Shown piece after piece: positions 15,963 through 25,444 of a DNA stretch of 64,000 nt. A model generated the notes under the pieces. It made no database searches. It was given only the letters and a program-made list of their open reading frames with translations, and was not told where the DNA came from. A program made the translations under genes and the position numbers. Location of the stretch: contig NZ_QTJX01000001.1 of assembly GCF_003382275.1 (NCBI RefSeq), forward strand, positions 744,001 to 808,000, read 5' to 3'. Numbering within the stretch: the stretch's first letter is position 1; each line of letters opens with the position of its first letter. This DNA comes from Flagellimonas nanhaiensis. Lineage in GTDB: Bacteria > Bacteroidota > Bacteroidia > Flavobacteriales > Flavobacteriaceae.

Positions 15963-16397
15963 CTAAATGGGTTTAAGTGTACTGATAGCAAGTCTATTCC
16001 ATACGTTTATGGTTGCAATGGCCATAATAATTTGGGTTATATAGTGGTCATCAAAAATTATCTTGGCTCTGTCGTAAGTTTCATCGGTAAGTCCATTTTC
16101 GTGGATCAGTGTGACTTCCTCTGTTATTTGAAGTATTACTTTTTCCTCTTCGGTGAATATTTGGGCATGTTTCCAGGCATCCAACAAAAAGAGGCGTTTG
16201 GGTTTCTCTCCCATTTTAATGGCTTCTTCTGTGTGCATGTTGATGCAAAAAGCGCATCCGTTTATTTGCGAAGCCCTGATTTTGATAAGCTCGTAATGCG
16301 CCTTGCTCAGTTTTGCCTGTTGCATATAACTTTCCAATCCAAATACGGCCTCGTACGCCAAAGGTTCCAACTGGTCGATTTTAATTCTGTTTTGCAT
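15963..16397 (-). CDS. Carboxymuconolactone decarboxylase-family (AhpD-like) protein
   Basis: A 144-residue all-helical protein with the AhpD-type active site: IRASQINGCAFCINMHTEEA, where the CxxC pair and the His three residues on are the peroxidatic redox centre of AhpD-like alkylhydroperoxidases. Such proteins reduce peroxides or act as thiol-linked reductases. It lies directly downstream of a Crp-family regulator gene on the same strand, with a terminator-like hairpin between them, a pairing seen often in Bacteroidota. The regulator may control it; that is inference. Confidence 0.85.
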   Translation of the reverse strand: MQNRIKIDQLEPLAYEAVFGLESYMQQAKLSKAHYELIKIRASQINGCAFCINMHTEEAIKMGEKPKRLFLLDAWKHAQIFTEEEKVILQITEEVTLIHENGLTDETYDRAKIIFDDHYITQIIMAIATINVWNRLAISTLKPI

Positions 16398-16443
16398 GTT
16401 GTTTTATTAAGAATTCTGAGCGAAGGTATCCACCCAAAACCGT

Positions 16444-16465
16444 AAAAAACTTAAACGGGTTTAAG
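16444..16465 (-). terminator. Terminator overlapping the stop of the Crp-family gene
   Basis: CTTAAAC (16450-16456) and GTTTAAG (16459-16465) form a 7-bp stem; on the minus strand it is followed by six T residues (complement of 16444-16449). The stem includes the TAA stop codon of the regulator gene. Confidence 0.6.
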
Positions 16466-17036
16466 AACGTTTTTTGGCCCTGATTTCACTTACATATTCT
16501 GGGGTAAGTCCCAAAAATGAAGCAATGAGGTATTGGGGCACTCTTTGGGCAAACTCGGGAAAATGTTCCGTAAAGTGGAAGTACAATTCTTCTTTGGAGA
16601 AGTTGAACAGATATTTCATCTTCATGAGCGAGGAACCATAGGCTATCTGGTAAACCATTCTAAAATAGCGTTCAAGAATTGGGAATTCTTGCAAAAGTTG
16701 CTCTTGGTCTTGGCGATCAATAACGAGCAATCGTGTGTTTTCTACAGCTTGAATGTAAAAATCTGTTCTGGTTTTGTTTTGGTAGGACAAAAAGTCGGTC
16801 ATCCACCAATTTTCAATAGCAAACTGTACGGTGCGCTCAGTACCCTTATCCGTTATAAAATATTGTTGAAGACAGCCCTTTTCAACAAAATATAGGTGCT
16901 GGCAAAATTCCCCTGCCTCAAGGACAATTTCCTTTTTAAGTACTCTTTTGGGTTTGAAATACGAATTTATCTTTTTGAAATCATGCGCCTCAACAGAAAT
17001 GTATTTGTTTAGATGGGTATACAGTTGTTCCGACAT
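16461..17036 (-). CDS. Crp/Fnr-family transcriptional regulator
   Basis: A 191-residue protein with a cyclic-nucleotide-binding-like beta-barrel (about residues 20-120, including EIVLEAGEFCQHLYFVEKGCLQQYF and a WWMTDFLSY insert) and a C-terminal helix-turn-helix (VPQYLIASFLGLTPEYVSEIRAKK). The usual cAMP-contacting Arg/Ser residues are not seen, so another ligand or none is likely. It sits 63 bases upstream of the AhpD-like gene and in the same direction. Proteins of this shape in Bacteroidota often accompany small redox or carboxymuconolactone decarboxylase genes. Confidence 0.85.
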   Translation of the reverse strand: MSEQLYTHLNKYISVEAHDFKKINSYFKPKRVLKKEIVLEAGEFCQHLYFVEKGCLQQYFITDKGTERTVQFAIENWWMTDFLSYQNKTRTDFYIQAVENTRLLVIDRQDQEQLLQEFPILERYFRMVYQIAYGSSLMKMKYLFNFSKEELYFHFTEHFPEFAQRVPQYLIASFLGLTPEYVSEIRAKKRS

Positions 17037-17076
17037 GATTTTAATCTAAGGCTTTATCTTCGATACATCATACCAT

Positions 17077-18486
17077 TTATTCTTCCCATCCGGTATGGAA
17101 AATCCCTTCCCGATCCAAGCGCTCATACGTATGTGAACCAAAATAATCACGTTGCGCTTGAATAAGGTTCAAGGGTAATCTGCTGCTGGTGTACGCATCA
17201 AAATAAGTCAGTGCATTGGTCAGCCCCGGAAGAGGAATGCCATTAGTTGCTCCGTGAGCCACAAGCTCGCGGGCCGCTCCTACGGTTTCCCTTACTTTCT
17301 CAGCAAAAGTAGGAGACAATAATAAGTTCTGTAGTGTTCCATCGGCTCGGTACGCCTCCGTAATATCCGCTAATAGAGCAGCTCGGATAATACATCCTGC
17401 ACGCCATATTTTTGCTATTTCACCTAAATCAAGTTCGTAACCGTATTCTTTGGAAGCATCTGCCAATTGATGCATTCCCTGGGCATAGGTGATGATAAAG
17501 GCAAAATACAAGGCCTTTTCCGCTTTTTCGATCAATACATCCTTCTCAATTTTTGCAACAGTTGGGCGATCATAGATTTCATCTGCTAAAATTCGTTCGT
17601 CTTTTAAGGCAGATATTTCCCGCATGCTTACGGCAATATCGATTGTAGGTACGGGGATACCAAGGTCCATGGCATTTTGGGATGTCCATTTTCCAGTTCC
17701 TTTTTGTTTTGCCTTGTCCAATATTTTATCAACCAGGTGTCCTTCTGCCAGTTCATCCTTTTGCGAAAAAATATCGGAGGTGATTTCTACCAAAAAGGAT
17801 TGCAATCGCCCTTGATTCCAATCTGCGAATGTTTGCTGTAATTCTTCATTGGTGAGACCTCCTGCTTTTTTCAATAAATCGTAGATTTCCGAAGTCAACT
17901 GCATCAACCCATACTCAATACCATTGTGCACCATTTTAACGTAATTCCCTGCCGATTTGGGCCCTAAATAGGCCACACAAGGTTCTTCTTGGTATTTTGC
18001 GGCAACAGCTTCAAAAATGGGTTTTACATGTTGGTAAGCTTCTCGAGAGCCCCCGGGCATAATACTTGGCCCTTTTCTGGCACCTTTGGCTCCTCCGGAA
18101 ACTCCGGCCCCAAAGAAATTGATTCCTTTTTCCTTGAGGTAGGCTTCGCGTCTATCGGTATCTGTAAAAAATGAATTTCCTCCATCAATAATGATGTCGC
18201 CTTGCTCTAAATGCGGTAAAAGGCTTTCAATCACTATGTCCACAACCTTTCCCGCAGGTACCAGCAACATGATTTTTCGTGGGGTACTCAATGCTTGCAC
18301 AAAGGCGGCAGCGTCCATAGAGGCATTAACCTTGGTTGTGTCTCCGCCTTCTTCAATCAGCGCATTTACCTTTTCTTCATCCAAATCATTTCCGAAGGCA
18401 GTAAACCCATTGTCCGCTACGTTCAAAATGAAATTTCGTCCCATTACACCAAGGCCCACGAGGCCAAAATCGTAAATATCTGCCAT
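17077..18486 (-). CDS. gnd: 6-phosphogluconate dehydrogenase, decarboxylating
   Basis: Oxidises 6-phosphogluconate to ribulose 5-phosphate and CO2 with NADP, the third step of the oxidative pentose-phosphate pathway. The 469-residue protein has the family's full length, with the nucleotide-binding GLGVMGRNFILN at the start, the substrate loop GVSGGAKGARKGPSIMPGG near residue 128, and the helical dimer domain ending SHTYERLDREGIFHTGWEE. It is transcribed divergently from zwf-pgl, which encode the two preceding steps; a 14-base palindrome lies in the shared gap. Confidence 0.97.
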   Translation of the reverse strand: MADIYDFGLVGLGVMGRNFILNVADNGFTAFGNDLDEEKVNALIEEGGDTTKVNASMDAAAFVQALSTPRKIMLLVPAGKVVDIVIESLLPHLEQGDIIIDGGNSFFTDTDRREAYLKEKGINFFGAGVSGGAKGARKGPSIMPGGSREAYQHVKPIFEAVAAKYQEEPCVAYLGPKSAGNYVKMVHNGIEYGLMQLTSEIYDLLKKAGGLTNEELQQTFADWNQGRLQSFLVEITSDIFSQKDELAEGHLVDKILDKAKQKGTGKWTSQNAMDLGIPVPTIDIAVSMREISALKDERILADEIYDRPTVAKIEKDVLIEKAEKALYFAFIITYAQGMHQLADASKEYGYELDLGEIAKIWRAGCIIRAALLADITEAYRADGTLQNLLLSPTFAEKVRETVGAARELVAHGATNGIPLPGLTNALTYFDAYTSSRLPLNLIQAQRDYFGSHTYERLDREGIFHTGWEE

Positions 18487-18513
18487 CTGAATTTTCTTTT
18501 ATATATGCTATCA

Positions 18514-18527
18514 ACTCAATATTGAGT
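18514..18527. promoter_or_regulatory. Palindrome between gnd and zwf
   Basis: ACTCAATATTGAGT is a perfect 14-base palindrome 28 bases upstream of the gnd start codon, in the divergent intergenic region. It could be an operator serving either gene; no second copy was noticed. Confidence 0.45.
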
Positions 18528-18648
18528 AAGCTATTAGTCGGAATTCGAACCTAAAATAAACGTTATATTCGTTAAGCTCAAAACAAAATATTGTACATAA
18601 TGAAAAAGGGTTGGTTAAAGCCACTTTACATTGGACATCCACGACACT

Positions 18649-20181
18649 ATGAAAAAGATTGAAGACCAGATACTTGTAATTTTTGGAGCATCGGGAGATT
18701 TAACGGCAAGAAAGCTCATACCCGCTCTGTTCAATCTGTATAGAGCCAAACAACTTCCTAAAAACTTTGTGGTTTTGGGAGCTAGTCGTAGTGATATGTC
18801 CGATGAGGAATTTCGGGACAAAGTATTGCTCAAAAGCTCTTATCTAAATGGAAATGGTGCTGAAATAGATGAGAAGCTTCTCCATGACTTTTCACAAAGG
18901 TTTTTTTACGAGGATTTGGGAGGAACCTACGATACGGAATACAGCAAGCTGAGAAAACGGGTGGAAAGCCTGAAAAAAAGCTTTAATACCTCAGGAAACA
19001 TCATTTATTACCTTTCCACACCTCCAACACTTTATGAAACCGTTGCTAGGCGACTTTCAGAGTCAGGAATGAACACCCAGAACAATGGTTGGAAACGGTT
19101 GATTGTGGAAAAACCTTTTGGGTATAGTTTGGAGACTGCTAAAAAGCTGAATCAAGGGCTCCAGAAATATTTCACGGAACCCCAAATTTATAGGATAGAC
19201 CATTATCTAGGCAAGGAAACGGTACAGAACCTTCTGGTAACCCGTTTTTCCAATAGCATTTTTGAACCCTTATGGAACCGCAACTATATCAAGCATGTAG
19301 AAATAACCAATGCCGAAAGCGTTGGGGTTGAAAAAAGAGGGGGGTATTATGATAAATCGGGTGCCCTTAGAGACATGTTCCAGAACCATTTGTTGCAGAT
19401 CGTTTCGTTGGTTGTAATGGAGCCGCCTATAGGAAATCACCCTGAAGAAATCAGAAATGAAAAGGTGAAGGCGCTGAAATCGTTACGTATCATGCGAGAT
19501 GAACAGACACTTTTTGATAATACGATACGGGCGCAATATGTGGCTTCAGAAGTGAAAGGTGAGGAGGTAAAAGGCTATCGACAGGAAGATGGGGTAGACC
19601 CAAGCTCTACCACGGAGACCTTTGCCGCAATAAAATTCTATGTGGACAATTGGCGCTGGCACGGAGTGCCATTTTATGTACGGACCGCAAAACGAATGCC
19701 CACAAAAGTTACAGAGATCGTTATACATTTTAAGACCCCGCACCACCAAATTTTTATGGATTCGGGTGTCAACAGCAAGGATAACAAGCTCATAGTTAGA
19801 ATACAGCCTGATGAGGGTATACTAGTGAAGTTCGGGGTGAAGGTTCCCGGTCAAGGTTTTAAAGTGGAAAGGGCAAACCTGGATTTTTACTATTCCAGTC
19901 TTTCCGAAACCTATGTAATGGATGCCTATGAACGGCTGCTTTTGGATGCCATGCAGGGAGATGCCACTTTATATGCAAGAGCTGACGAGGTAGAGGCAGC
20001 CTGGGAGTTTGTAGATCCTATTTTGGATTATTGGAAAAATGGAAAGGATGTACGCATGTATGGATACGCAGCTGGAGTTTGGGGGCCGGAAAATGCAGAT
20101 GACCTTATAGATGACAATGGATTTTGGCGAAACCCTGGAGAGAATTTGGCAGATGACCCTGGTTATTGTGTAATTTGTTAA
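18649..20181 (+). CDS. zwf: Glucose-6-phosphate 1-dehydrogenase
   Basis: First enzyme of the oxidative pentose-phosphate pathway, glucose 6-phosphate to 6-phosphogluconolactone with NADP. From the ATG at 18649 (MKKIEDQILVIFGASGDLTARKL) it has 510 residues. The nucleotide-binding GASGDLTARK and the catalytic RIDHYLGKETVQN (His of the active site) are intact. A TTG at 18631 would add six residues with no reason to prefer it. A 20-codon reading frame (18600-18662) overlaps the start in another phase. pgl follows 63 bases later in the same direction. Confidence 0.97.
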   Translation: MKKIEDQILVIFGASGDLTARKLIPALFNLYRAKQLPKNFVVLGASRSDMSDEEFRDKVLLKSSYLNGNGAEIDEKLLHDFSQRFFYEDLGGTYDTEYSKLRKRVESLKKSFNTSGNIIYYLSTPPTLYETVARRLSESGMNTQNNGWKRLIVEKPFGYSLETAKKLNQGLQKYFTEPQIYRIDHYLGKETVQNLLVTRFSNSIFEPLWNRNYIKHVEITNAESVGVEKRGGYYDKSGALRDMFQNHLLQIVSLVVMEPPIGNHPEEIRNEKVKALKSLRIMRDEQTLFDNTIRAQYVASEVKGEEVKGYRQEDGVDPSSTTETFAAIKFYVDNWRWHGVPFYVRTAKRMPTKVTEIVIHFKTPHHQIFMDSGVNSKDNKLIVRIQPDEGILVKFGVKVPGQGFKVERANLDFYYSSLSETYVMDAYERLLLDAMQGDATLYARADEVEAAWEFVDPILDYWKNGKDVRMYGYAAGVWGPENADDLIDDNGFWRNPGENLADDPGYCVIC

Positions 20182-20244
20182 GCTCAGATATCAGCCTGGG
20201 TGTTGTCCAGAACAAAAGGAAATACGTAAAAGATTTAAAAATTC

Positions 20245-20964
20245 ATGGATTTAAGAGTATACAAGGACAAACAGGAAGTTGCTGAGCAATTTTCCAACTA
20301 TTTTGCAGAGAAGGTCAATAAAGCCGAGACATTCCATGTAGCCTTGTCCGGAGGCAGTACGCCCAAAATAGTTTTTGATGTACTTGCCCAAAACTTTTCA
20401 GAAAAAATTGCTTGGAAGAACATACACTTTTATTGGGGAGATGAGCGGTGTGTGCCTCCAACCGATGAACAGAGCAATTACAAAATGACCGTGGAGCACT
20501 TGTTTTCAAAAATTGCAGTGCCTCAGGAAAATATCCATCGAATTTTAGGAGAGAACGATCCTAATAGAGAAGCCCTGCGGTATGCAAACCTACTGGAAAT
20601 TAATCTCGATAGGGTGGAGGACGTTCCCCAATTTGATTTGGTCATCCTTGGCATGGGCGATGATGGTCATACCGCTTCCATTTTTCCCCATGAGATTGAA
20701 CTTTGGAACGCCCAAGACCATTGCGTGGTCGCAACACATCCTGATACAGGTCAGAAAAGGGTTTCCATAAATGGAAAAGTCATCAACATGGCTAAAGAAG
20801 TGGCCTTTTTGGTCACGGGTTCTTCAAAAGCTGAGAAAGTGAAGGCTATTTCAGAAAAGACGGAAGGGTTTGAGGCCTATCCGGCATCCTTGGTCAATCC
20901 AAAATCTGGAAATTTGATTTGGTTTTTGGATGAGAAAGCTGCTTTTGGATTAAGCAAAAACTAA
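20245..20964 (+). CDS. pgl: 6-phosphogluconolactonase (DevB type)
   Basis: Hydrolyses 6-phosphogluconolactone to 6-phosphogluconate, linking the zwf and gnd reactions. The 239-residue protein has the family motifs ALSGGSTPKIVFDVLA near residue 34, WGDERCVPPTDEQSN near 70 and LGMGDDGHTASIFP near 135. It lies 63 bases downstream of zwf and in the same direction, so the two form an operon. Confidence 0.96.
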   Translation: MDLRVYKDKQEVAEQFSNYFAEKVNKAETFHVALSGGSTPKIVFDVLAQNFSEKIAWKNIHFYWGDERCVPPTDEQSNYKMTVEHLFSKIAVPQENIHRILGENDPNREALRYANLLEINLDRVEDVPQFDLVILGMGDDGHTASIFPHEIELWNAQDHCVVATHPDTGQKRVSINGKVINMAKEVAFLVTGSSKAEKVKAISEKTEGFEAYPASLVNPKSGNLIWFLDEKAAFGLSKN

Positions 20965-20988
20965 TCCCTCGATAATTTTCCGCTGAGT

Positions 20989-22332
20989 TTACAATTCCAA
21001 TTTAGGCTCCTCGTAGTCGTCCTCTTGGGCGCGTTTCAAAATGGGTTCCGGAATTGATTTTTTGGCTTTGGCCCCCATTTTTTTCAGTTTTTCAATGCTG
21101 GTCACAATATTACCGCGACCCTCCACCAATTTGTTCATCGCGCCTCGATATTCATTTTTGGCCTCATCCATCTTTTTGCCCACTTTAGTGAGGTCGGAAA
21201 CAAAACCTTCAAACTTGTCATACAGCGCTCCGGCCTGACGCGCTATTTCAATGGCATTTCTTTGCTGTTTTTCGTTGCTCCACATAGTGTCTATGGTCCT
21301 GAGTGTTGCCAACAGCGTTGCAGGGGTTACAATCACTATGTTCTGTTCAAAAGCCTTGTTGTAAAGAGAGTTGTCCTCGTTTATGGCTATGGCAAAGGCA
21401 GGCTCAATGGGTACAAACATGAGCACAAAATCTGGACTCTCAATCTCGTAAAGGTCTTCGTATTTCTTGGCGGAAAGCTGATCTACGTGTTTCCGCAACG
21501 AATTGATGTGGTCTTTTAAGCATTTGGGTTTGTCATCCTCATCTGCGTTCGTAAATCGTTCGTAATCAGTAAGGGAAACCTTAGAATCCACAATCATTTT
21601 TTTACCATTGGGCAGATGGATGATAACATCTGGCATTACCCTACTGCCATCTTCTCTACTGAAACTCTGCTGAACACTATATTCCCTATCTTTTTCCAAA
21701 CCAGATTTTTCCAGTACCCGTTCCAGCACCAGTTCTCCCCAGTTCCCTTGGGTTTTGCTATCCCCTTTAAGCGCTTTGGTGAGATTTTCCGCCTCTTGGG
21801 TAATTTTTAGGTTTTGATTTTGAAGGTTGAGCAGCTGCTCTTTAAGAGCAGAATGTATACTGATGTTCTCTTTTTGGGATTTTTCAACTTTTTCCTCAAA
21901 CTCCTTGATTTTTTTGTTCAGCGGATTAAGGATGTTTTCAATATTCTCTTTGTTCTTTTTGGTGAACTTTTCGCTCTTATCGTCTAAAATTTTATTTGCT
22001 AGGTTCTCGAAATCTTTGGCAAATTTTTCTTGCAATTTTTCTACTTCTTCCTTTTGCTCGGTATTGATGCGCTGTAAATTTTCAAGATCGGCCTGATATC
22101 GCACCAATTGATTGCTTTGCTGTTCTTTTTCGGATTGCAACCCCTTTTTCTCCTGGTCGGCCTCCAAAAGTTTATCATTCAAGGATTTTATTGAGGAATT
22201 CAATTGTTGTTCACGTTCCCCCCAAACACTCTCGTTGGATTTGGTCCTCAACTTCTGGACATACATGCCTATCAGTACCCCAAATACTAGGGTAACAATT
22301 CCAACGATAACATAAACCAGTTCAGTACTCAT
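20989..22332 (-). CDS. rmuC: DNA recombination protein RmuC
   Basis: A 447-residue protein with a membrane anchor at the N terminus (residues 5-25), a long coiled coil (about 30-180, rich in Lys, Glu and Gln), then the RmuC domain beginning GNWGELVLERVLEKSGLEKD and containing MPDVIIHLPNGKKMIVDSKVSL, which resembles a restriction-endonuclease fold. RmuC limits recombination at short inverted repeats in E. coli; its exact activity is not established. A TATCTTTA box upstream (complement of 22350-22357) is one base from the promoter consensus. The gene is convergent with pgl. Confidence 0.93.
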   Translation of the reverse strand: MSTELVYVIVGIVTLVFGVLIGMYVQKLRTKSNESVWGEREQQLNSSIKSLNDKLLEADQEKKGLQSEKEQQSNQLVRYQADLENLQRINTEQKEEVEKLQEKFAKDFENLANKILDDKSEKFTKKNKENIENILNPLNKKIKEFEEKVEKSQKENISIHSALKEQLLNLQNQNLKITQEAENLTKALKGDSKTQGNWGELVLERVLEKSGLEKDREYSVQQSFSREDGSRVMPDVIIHLPNGKKMIVDSKVSLTDYERFTNADEDDKPKCLKDHINSLRKHVDQLSAKKYEDLYEIESPDFVLMFVPIEPAFAIAINEDNSLYNKAFEQNIVIVTPATLLATLRTIDTMWSNEKQQRNAIEIARQAGALYDKFEGFVSDLTKVGKKMDEAKNEYRGAMNKLVEGRGNIVTSIEKLKKMGAKAKKSIPEPILKRAQEDDYEEPKLEL

Positions 22333-22392
22333 GTATTGATTTGTTCGGATAAAGATAAAGGATTCCTAAAGATGGCAGAATTTAAAATGTGC

Positions 22393-23172
22393 TTACCTGT
22401 TTATTTTGAACGACCCGGTTTTTGAATCAAACTTCACCATTTCCGAAGGAAATATTTTTTCAAAACGCTTTTGGTCAATCAGTTCACAAGGGTCTCCAAA
22501 AGGATTTTCAACACCATCTAGAATTAGGATTTTATCACACAGCTGAATGGCCAAATCAATTTCATGGGTAGTAAAAACAATGGTCTTTTGCTTTTGATGG
22601 GCCAGTTGTTGGAGCAGTCTTAAAATCTGTACCTTATGGTAAAGGTCCAAGTGGGTTGTGGGCTCGTCCAAAAGAATTATTGGGGTATCCTGTGCCATGG
22701 CCCGAGCAATAAAAACACGTTGCAACTGTCCATCACTGAGCTCATGACATTTTCTTTGCCTCAGTTCATCCAACATAAAGGTATTCAGACTTTCATGGAT
22801 ATGCCTTTTATCTTGATGGGTCAAAGAACCCATCCAATTGGTGTGAGGTTGTCTACCCAAGGCTATTAGTTCTTGCACGGTAAGGTTCTTGGAAGCGGGT
22901 TGCTCCGTCAACACTACACTGATTTTTTTGGAAAGTTCCGAAGCACTATGGTCTTCCAATGCCAAATGCCCCATGTTGATGCTTCCCTGCAGCTTGGGTT
23001 GAAATGCTCCCAAGGTCCTTAGTAAAGTGGATTTGCCAATTCCATTGATTCCCACAATACCACAAAGAATACCCGATTCCATAGAAAAGTTGATGTTCTC
23101 GGCCACTTTTTTGGACCCATAGCCTATGGAAAGTTCTTTGACGGATATGATGTGATTTTCTTGTTGGGACAT
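22393..23172 (-). CDS. btuD: ABC transporter ATP-binding protein, B12/iron-siderophore type
   Basis: Energises the importer encoded by the two upstream genes. The 259-residue form starts at the ATG at 23172, which overlaps the stop of the permease gene in TGATG, so I prefer it to the frame-open start at 23208. Walker A is GINGIGKST, the signature LSDGQLQRVFIARAM, Walker B IILLDEPTTHLDL. The C-terminal 40 residues differ from a plain ATPase (ENPFGDPCELIDQKRFEKIFPSEMVKF). The neighbouring riboswitch-controlled B12 receptor makes cobalamin the likely cargo, but FecE-like transporters look the same. Confidence 0.85.
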   Translation of the reverse strand: MSQQENHIISVKELSIGYGSKKVAENINFSMESGILCGIVGINGIGKSTLLRTLGAFQPKLQGSINMGHLALEDHSASELSKKISVVLTEQPASKNLTVQELIALGRQPHTNWMGSLTHQDKRHIHESLNTFMLDELRQRKCHELSDGQLQRVFIARAMAQDTPIILLDEPTTHLDLYHKVQILRLLQQLAHQKQKTIVFTTHEIDLAIQLCDKILILDGVENPFGDPCELIDQKRFEKIFPSEMVKFDSKTGSFKINR

Positions 23173-24203
23173 CAGAATATCATTTTTCGTTTTCTCACCA
23201 GTAACCAAATCACCACTGGAGCCCCAACCAATGAGGTCAACACATTTATAGGTAGAACCTGGGCTGAATTGGGCAATTGTGCTAATGTATCACATAACAA
23301 CATGAGAATGGCACCATAAAGGAATACTGCAGGTATAAGGACCCTATGTTCCATGGTGTCAAATATTTGCCGCGTAAGATGGGGGACTGCCAATCCTATA
23401 AACGCAATGGGTCCGGCAAAAGCCGTAATGCCCCCTGCAAGCAGTCCTGTCGCAATAATGATTACAAATCTGGATTTCCTTATGGAAACCCCAAGACTTT
23501 GGGCATAGTTTTCACCTAATAGATATGCGTTCAGCGGTTTTATGGAGAGCACACTCAATACTATACCCAGAAAAACTATTCCAGCTAAAATGTATACTTG
23601 CAAAGTGGAAAGGTTCCCAACACTCCCAAAGGACCAAAAAATAAATCGTTGTAGGCTTTCTGCATTGGAAAAGTAAGCCAGTATACTCACCAATGCCGAA
23701 GTGATGCTCCCAAACATTAAACCAATGATCAATAGTGCCATGGTATCTTTGATGCGTTGGGCTACACCTATTACCACCATAAGCACTAGGAAGCTTCCAA
23801 CACTTGCCGCGACCGCCAGCGAAATATCCTGAAAAAAGGCAAGTGAAGTGACCCCCGTTAGCAAGGATGTTCCCATTAAGAGTAGAGCAGCGCCCAAGCT
23901 AGCCCCGGAACTTATCCCCAGAACAAAAGGTCCTGCCAAGGGATTTCGGAACAGGGTCTGCATAAGCAGGCCACTCAATGAGAGACCGCCTCCTACTAAA
24001 ATGGAAGTAAAAGCCTTTGGAATTCTATAGTTCCAGATAATATATTGCCAAGAATCAACCTCTACATTTTGCCCGAATAAGGTGGCAAGGGTAGAAAAAA
24101 AAGGAATGGAAACCGACCCTGATGATACATTCAAGAGCCACGCAAAAAAAAGTGCGATCAGAATCATCACAAAAGCTATGCGATATGATCTTGGTGAATT
24201 CAT
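23172..24203 (-). CDS. btuC: BtuC/FecCD-family permease
   Basis: A 343-residue integral membrane protein of the FecCD family with about ten helices. Motifs include GGGLSLSGLLMQTLFRNPLAGPFVLGISSGASLGA and GPIAFIGLAVPHLTRQI, the segment that contacts the ATPase. It starts next to the stop of the solute-binding gene (24204) and overlaps the ATPase gene by 3 bases, so btuF-btuC-btuD are one operon. Cobalamin as cargo is inferred from the opposite riboswitch and BtuB-like receptor. Confidence 0.88.
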   Translation of the reverse strand: MNSPRSYRIAFVMILIALFFAWLLNVSSGSVSIPFFSTLATLFGQNVEVDSWQYIIWNYRIPKAFTSILVGGGLSLSGLLMQTLFRNPLAGPFVLGISSGASLGAALLLMGTSLLTGVTSLAFFQDISLAVAASVGSFLVLMVVIGVAQRIKDTMALLIIGLMFGSITSALVSILAYFSNAESLQRFIFWSFGSVGNLSTLQVYILAGIVFLGIVLSVLSIKPLNAYLLGENYAQSLGVSIRKSRFVIIIATGLLAGGITAFAGPIAFIGLAVPHLTRQIFDTMEHRVLIPAVFLYGAILMLLCDTLAQLPNSAQVLPINVLTSLVGAPVVIWLLVRKRKMIF

Positions 24204-25361
24204 CTATTGCAGGGGCATAAAAAAATGAGGTTCATAATCTGGAACTAAGGTAGGATGCAAAATAGAAATAATATCCTTTAAGACCAGATCAGGCCGTTGC
24301 GAAGCCAACTCATAAAATATCAATCCGCCAGTAGCTCCTTTTTTTATGGCGTTGGAGTATATTTTTTTCTCCCTAAAAGCTTTGAACTGTTCATGGTGCG
24401 CATTGGCATTTTTTAGTTCTGCATATGAGGTGTGCATGGAAGGATTTAGCCAAATGTCAGCATTTTGTGCTTTTTCCAATACGGATTCCAAACTCATGCC
24501 GATACTTCCATTTTCGTCCGTGTGCGACCAAATATAATCGGCATTGGCATCCTTCAAAAATTGGGCCATCCAGCTTTTTCCTCCCGTTATGTACCATACA
24601 TCTTTATAGAGTCCACCTGTTAATACGGTTGGTTTTTGTTTAGCTTTTTTGGCCAATGATTTGGCTTCATTATATGATTTCTCGATTTGAGAGAAAATGG
24701 AATCCGCTTTCGCTTCTTTCTGAAAGAAAGGGGCAAAGAATTTAATCCATTCTGCCTTGCCCAAAGGTGTTTGCTCTACCCAATCCCCATTATAGATGAC
24801 AGGTATGCCTGATTGTTCCACAGTTTTGTACGCCTTGTTGGTATCGTTGATTCCAAACCCCATGACCATTTCCGGTTTGAGTTCCAGGATGATTTCGGTG
24901 TTGATATTTTCATTGGAACCCAACTCAACAATACTACCGTTGTCCACAAGCGCCCTAGCATTTGTTGAAGAGATATGGTCAGTGCCGGGAAATCCAACTA
25001 TGGCCTCTAGCTCTCCCAGAGCTTCTAGTGAAGGAATATGTGTAGTCGATGTTACCGCCAAGCGTTCCACTGGGGTGGCCACTATGGCAGTATAGGCATC
25101 ACTGGGAAGAGAAATAAAAGCCAGCTTTTCTTTGGGAACCAATGCGTATTTGAAGCTTACCTCTGCTCCAGGCCATGCCGAATGGACCTCTATAACGGTG
25201 AAATCCTTATTTTTCTGAACTGTAAAACCTTTGGCATATTGAATGTTTGAAGGTGTGTTATTTTGTTCAATGTGCGCAGACTTGTTCTTTTTACCACAAG
25301 AACCCAGAATGGTCAAAAAAAATACAGAGCACAGAAGTGTTGAAAGCTGTTGTAAGGTCAT
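24204..25361 (-). CDS. btuF: Cobalamin-type ABC substrate-binding lipoprotein (BtuF-like)
   Basis: A 385-residue lipoprotein (lipobox LGSCG, Cys22), the periplasmic binding subunit of the importer. The TroA-like fold appears with VERLAVTSTTHIPSLEALGELEAIVGFPGTDHISS and the long linking helix. The signal peptide is poor in positive charge, MTLQQLSTLLCS, yet no earlier start codon exists before a stop. A TACTTTTG box ends only 5 bases before the ATG, so the mRNA may have almost no leader. Next to the divergent, riboswitch-led btuB gene, B12 is the probable ligand. Confidence 0.83.
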   Translation of the reverse strand: MTLQQLSTLLCSVFFLTILGSCGKKNKSAHIEQNNTPSNIQYAKGFTVQKNKDFTVIEVHSAWPGAEVSFKYALVPKEKLAFISLPSDAYTAIVATPVERLAVTSTTHIPSLEALGELEAIVGFPGTDHISSTNARALVDNGSIVELGSNENINTEIILELKPEMVMGFGINDTNKAYKTVEQSGIPVIYNGDWVEQTPLGKAEWIKFFAPFFQKEAKADSIFSQIEKSYNEAKSLAKKAKQKPTVLTGGLYKDVWYITGGKSWMAQFLKDANADYIWSHTDENGSIGMSLESVLEKAQNADIWLNPSMHTSYAELKNANAHHEQFKAFREKKIYSNAIKKGATGGLIFYELASQRPDLVLKDIISILHPTLVPDYEPHFFMPLQ

Positions 25362-25366
25362 GGGAC

Positions 25367-25394
25367 CAAAAGTAAGATTATTTAATTTTTACAA
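25367..25394 (-). promoter_or_regulatory. Promoter of btuFCD (TTG-N17-TACTTTTG)
   Basis: On the minus strand TACTTTTG is the complement of 25367-25374 and TTG that of 25392-25394, spaced 17 bases. The ATG of btuF is only 5 bases further, implying a leaderless or near-leaderless message. Confidence 0.6.
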
Positions 25395-25444
25395 AAAAAG
25401 ATTAAACAGAATGATTACTTTCGCAGTGAATTTTGGTTCATACA

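Noticed and set aside
23172..23208. Upstream GTG-type start of the btuD ATPase
   Set aside because: The ATG at 23172 overlaps the permease stop in TGATG and gives the normal ABC N terminus; the upstream extension would lie in the permease.
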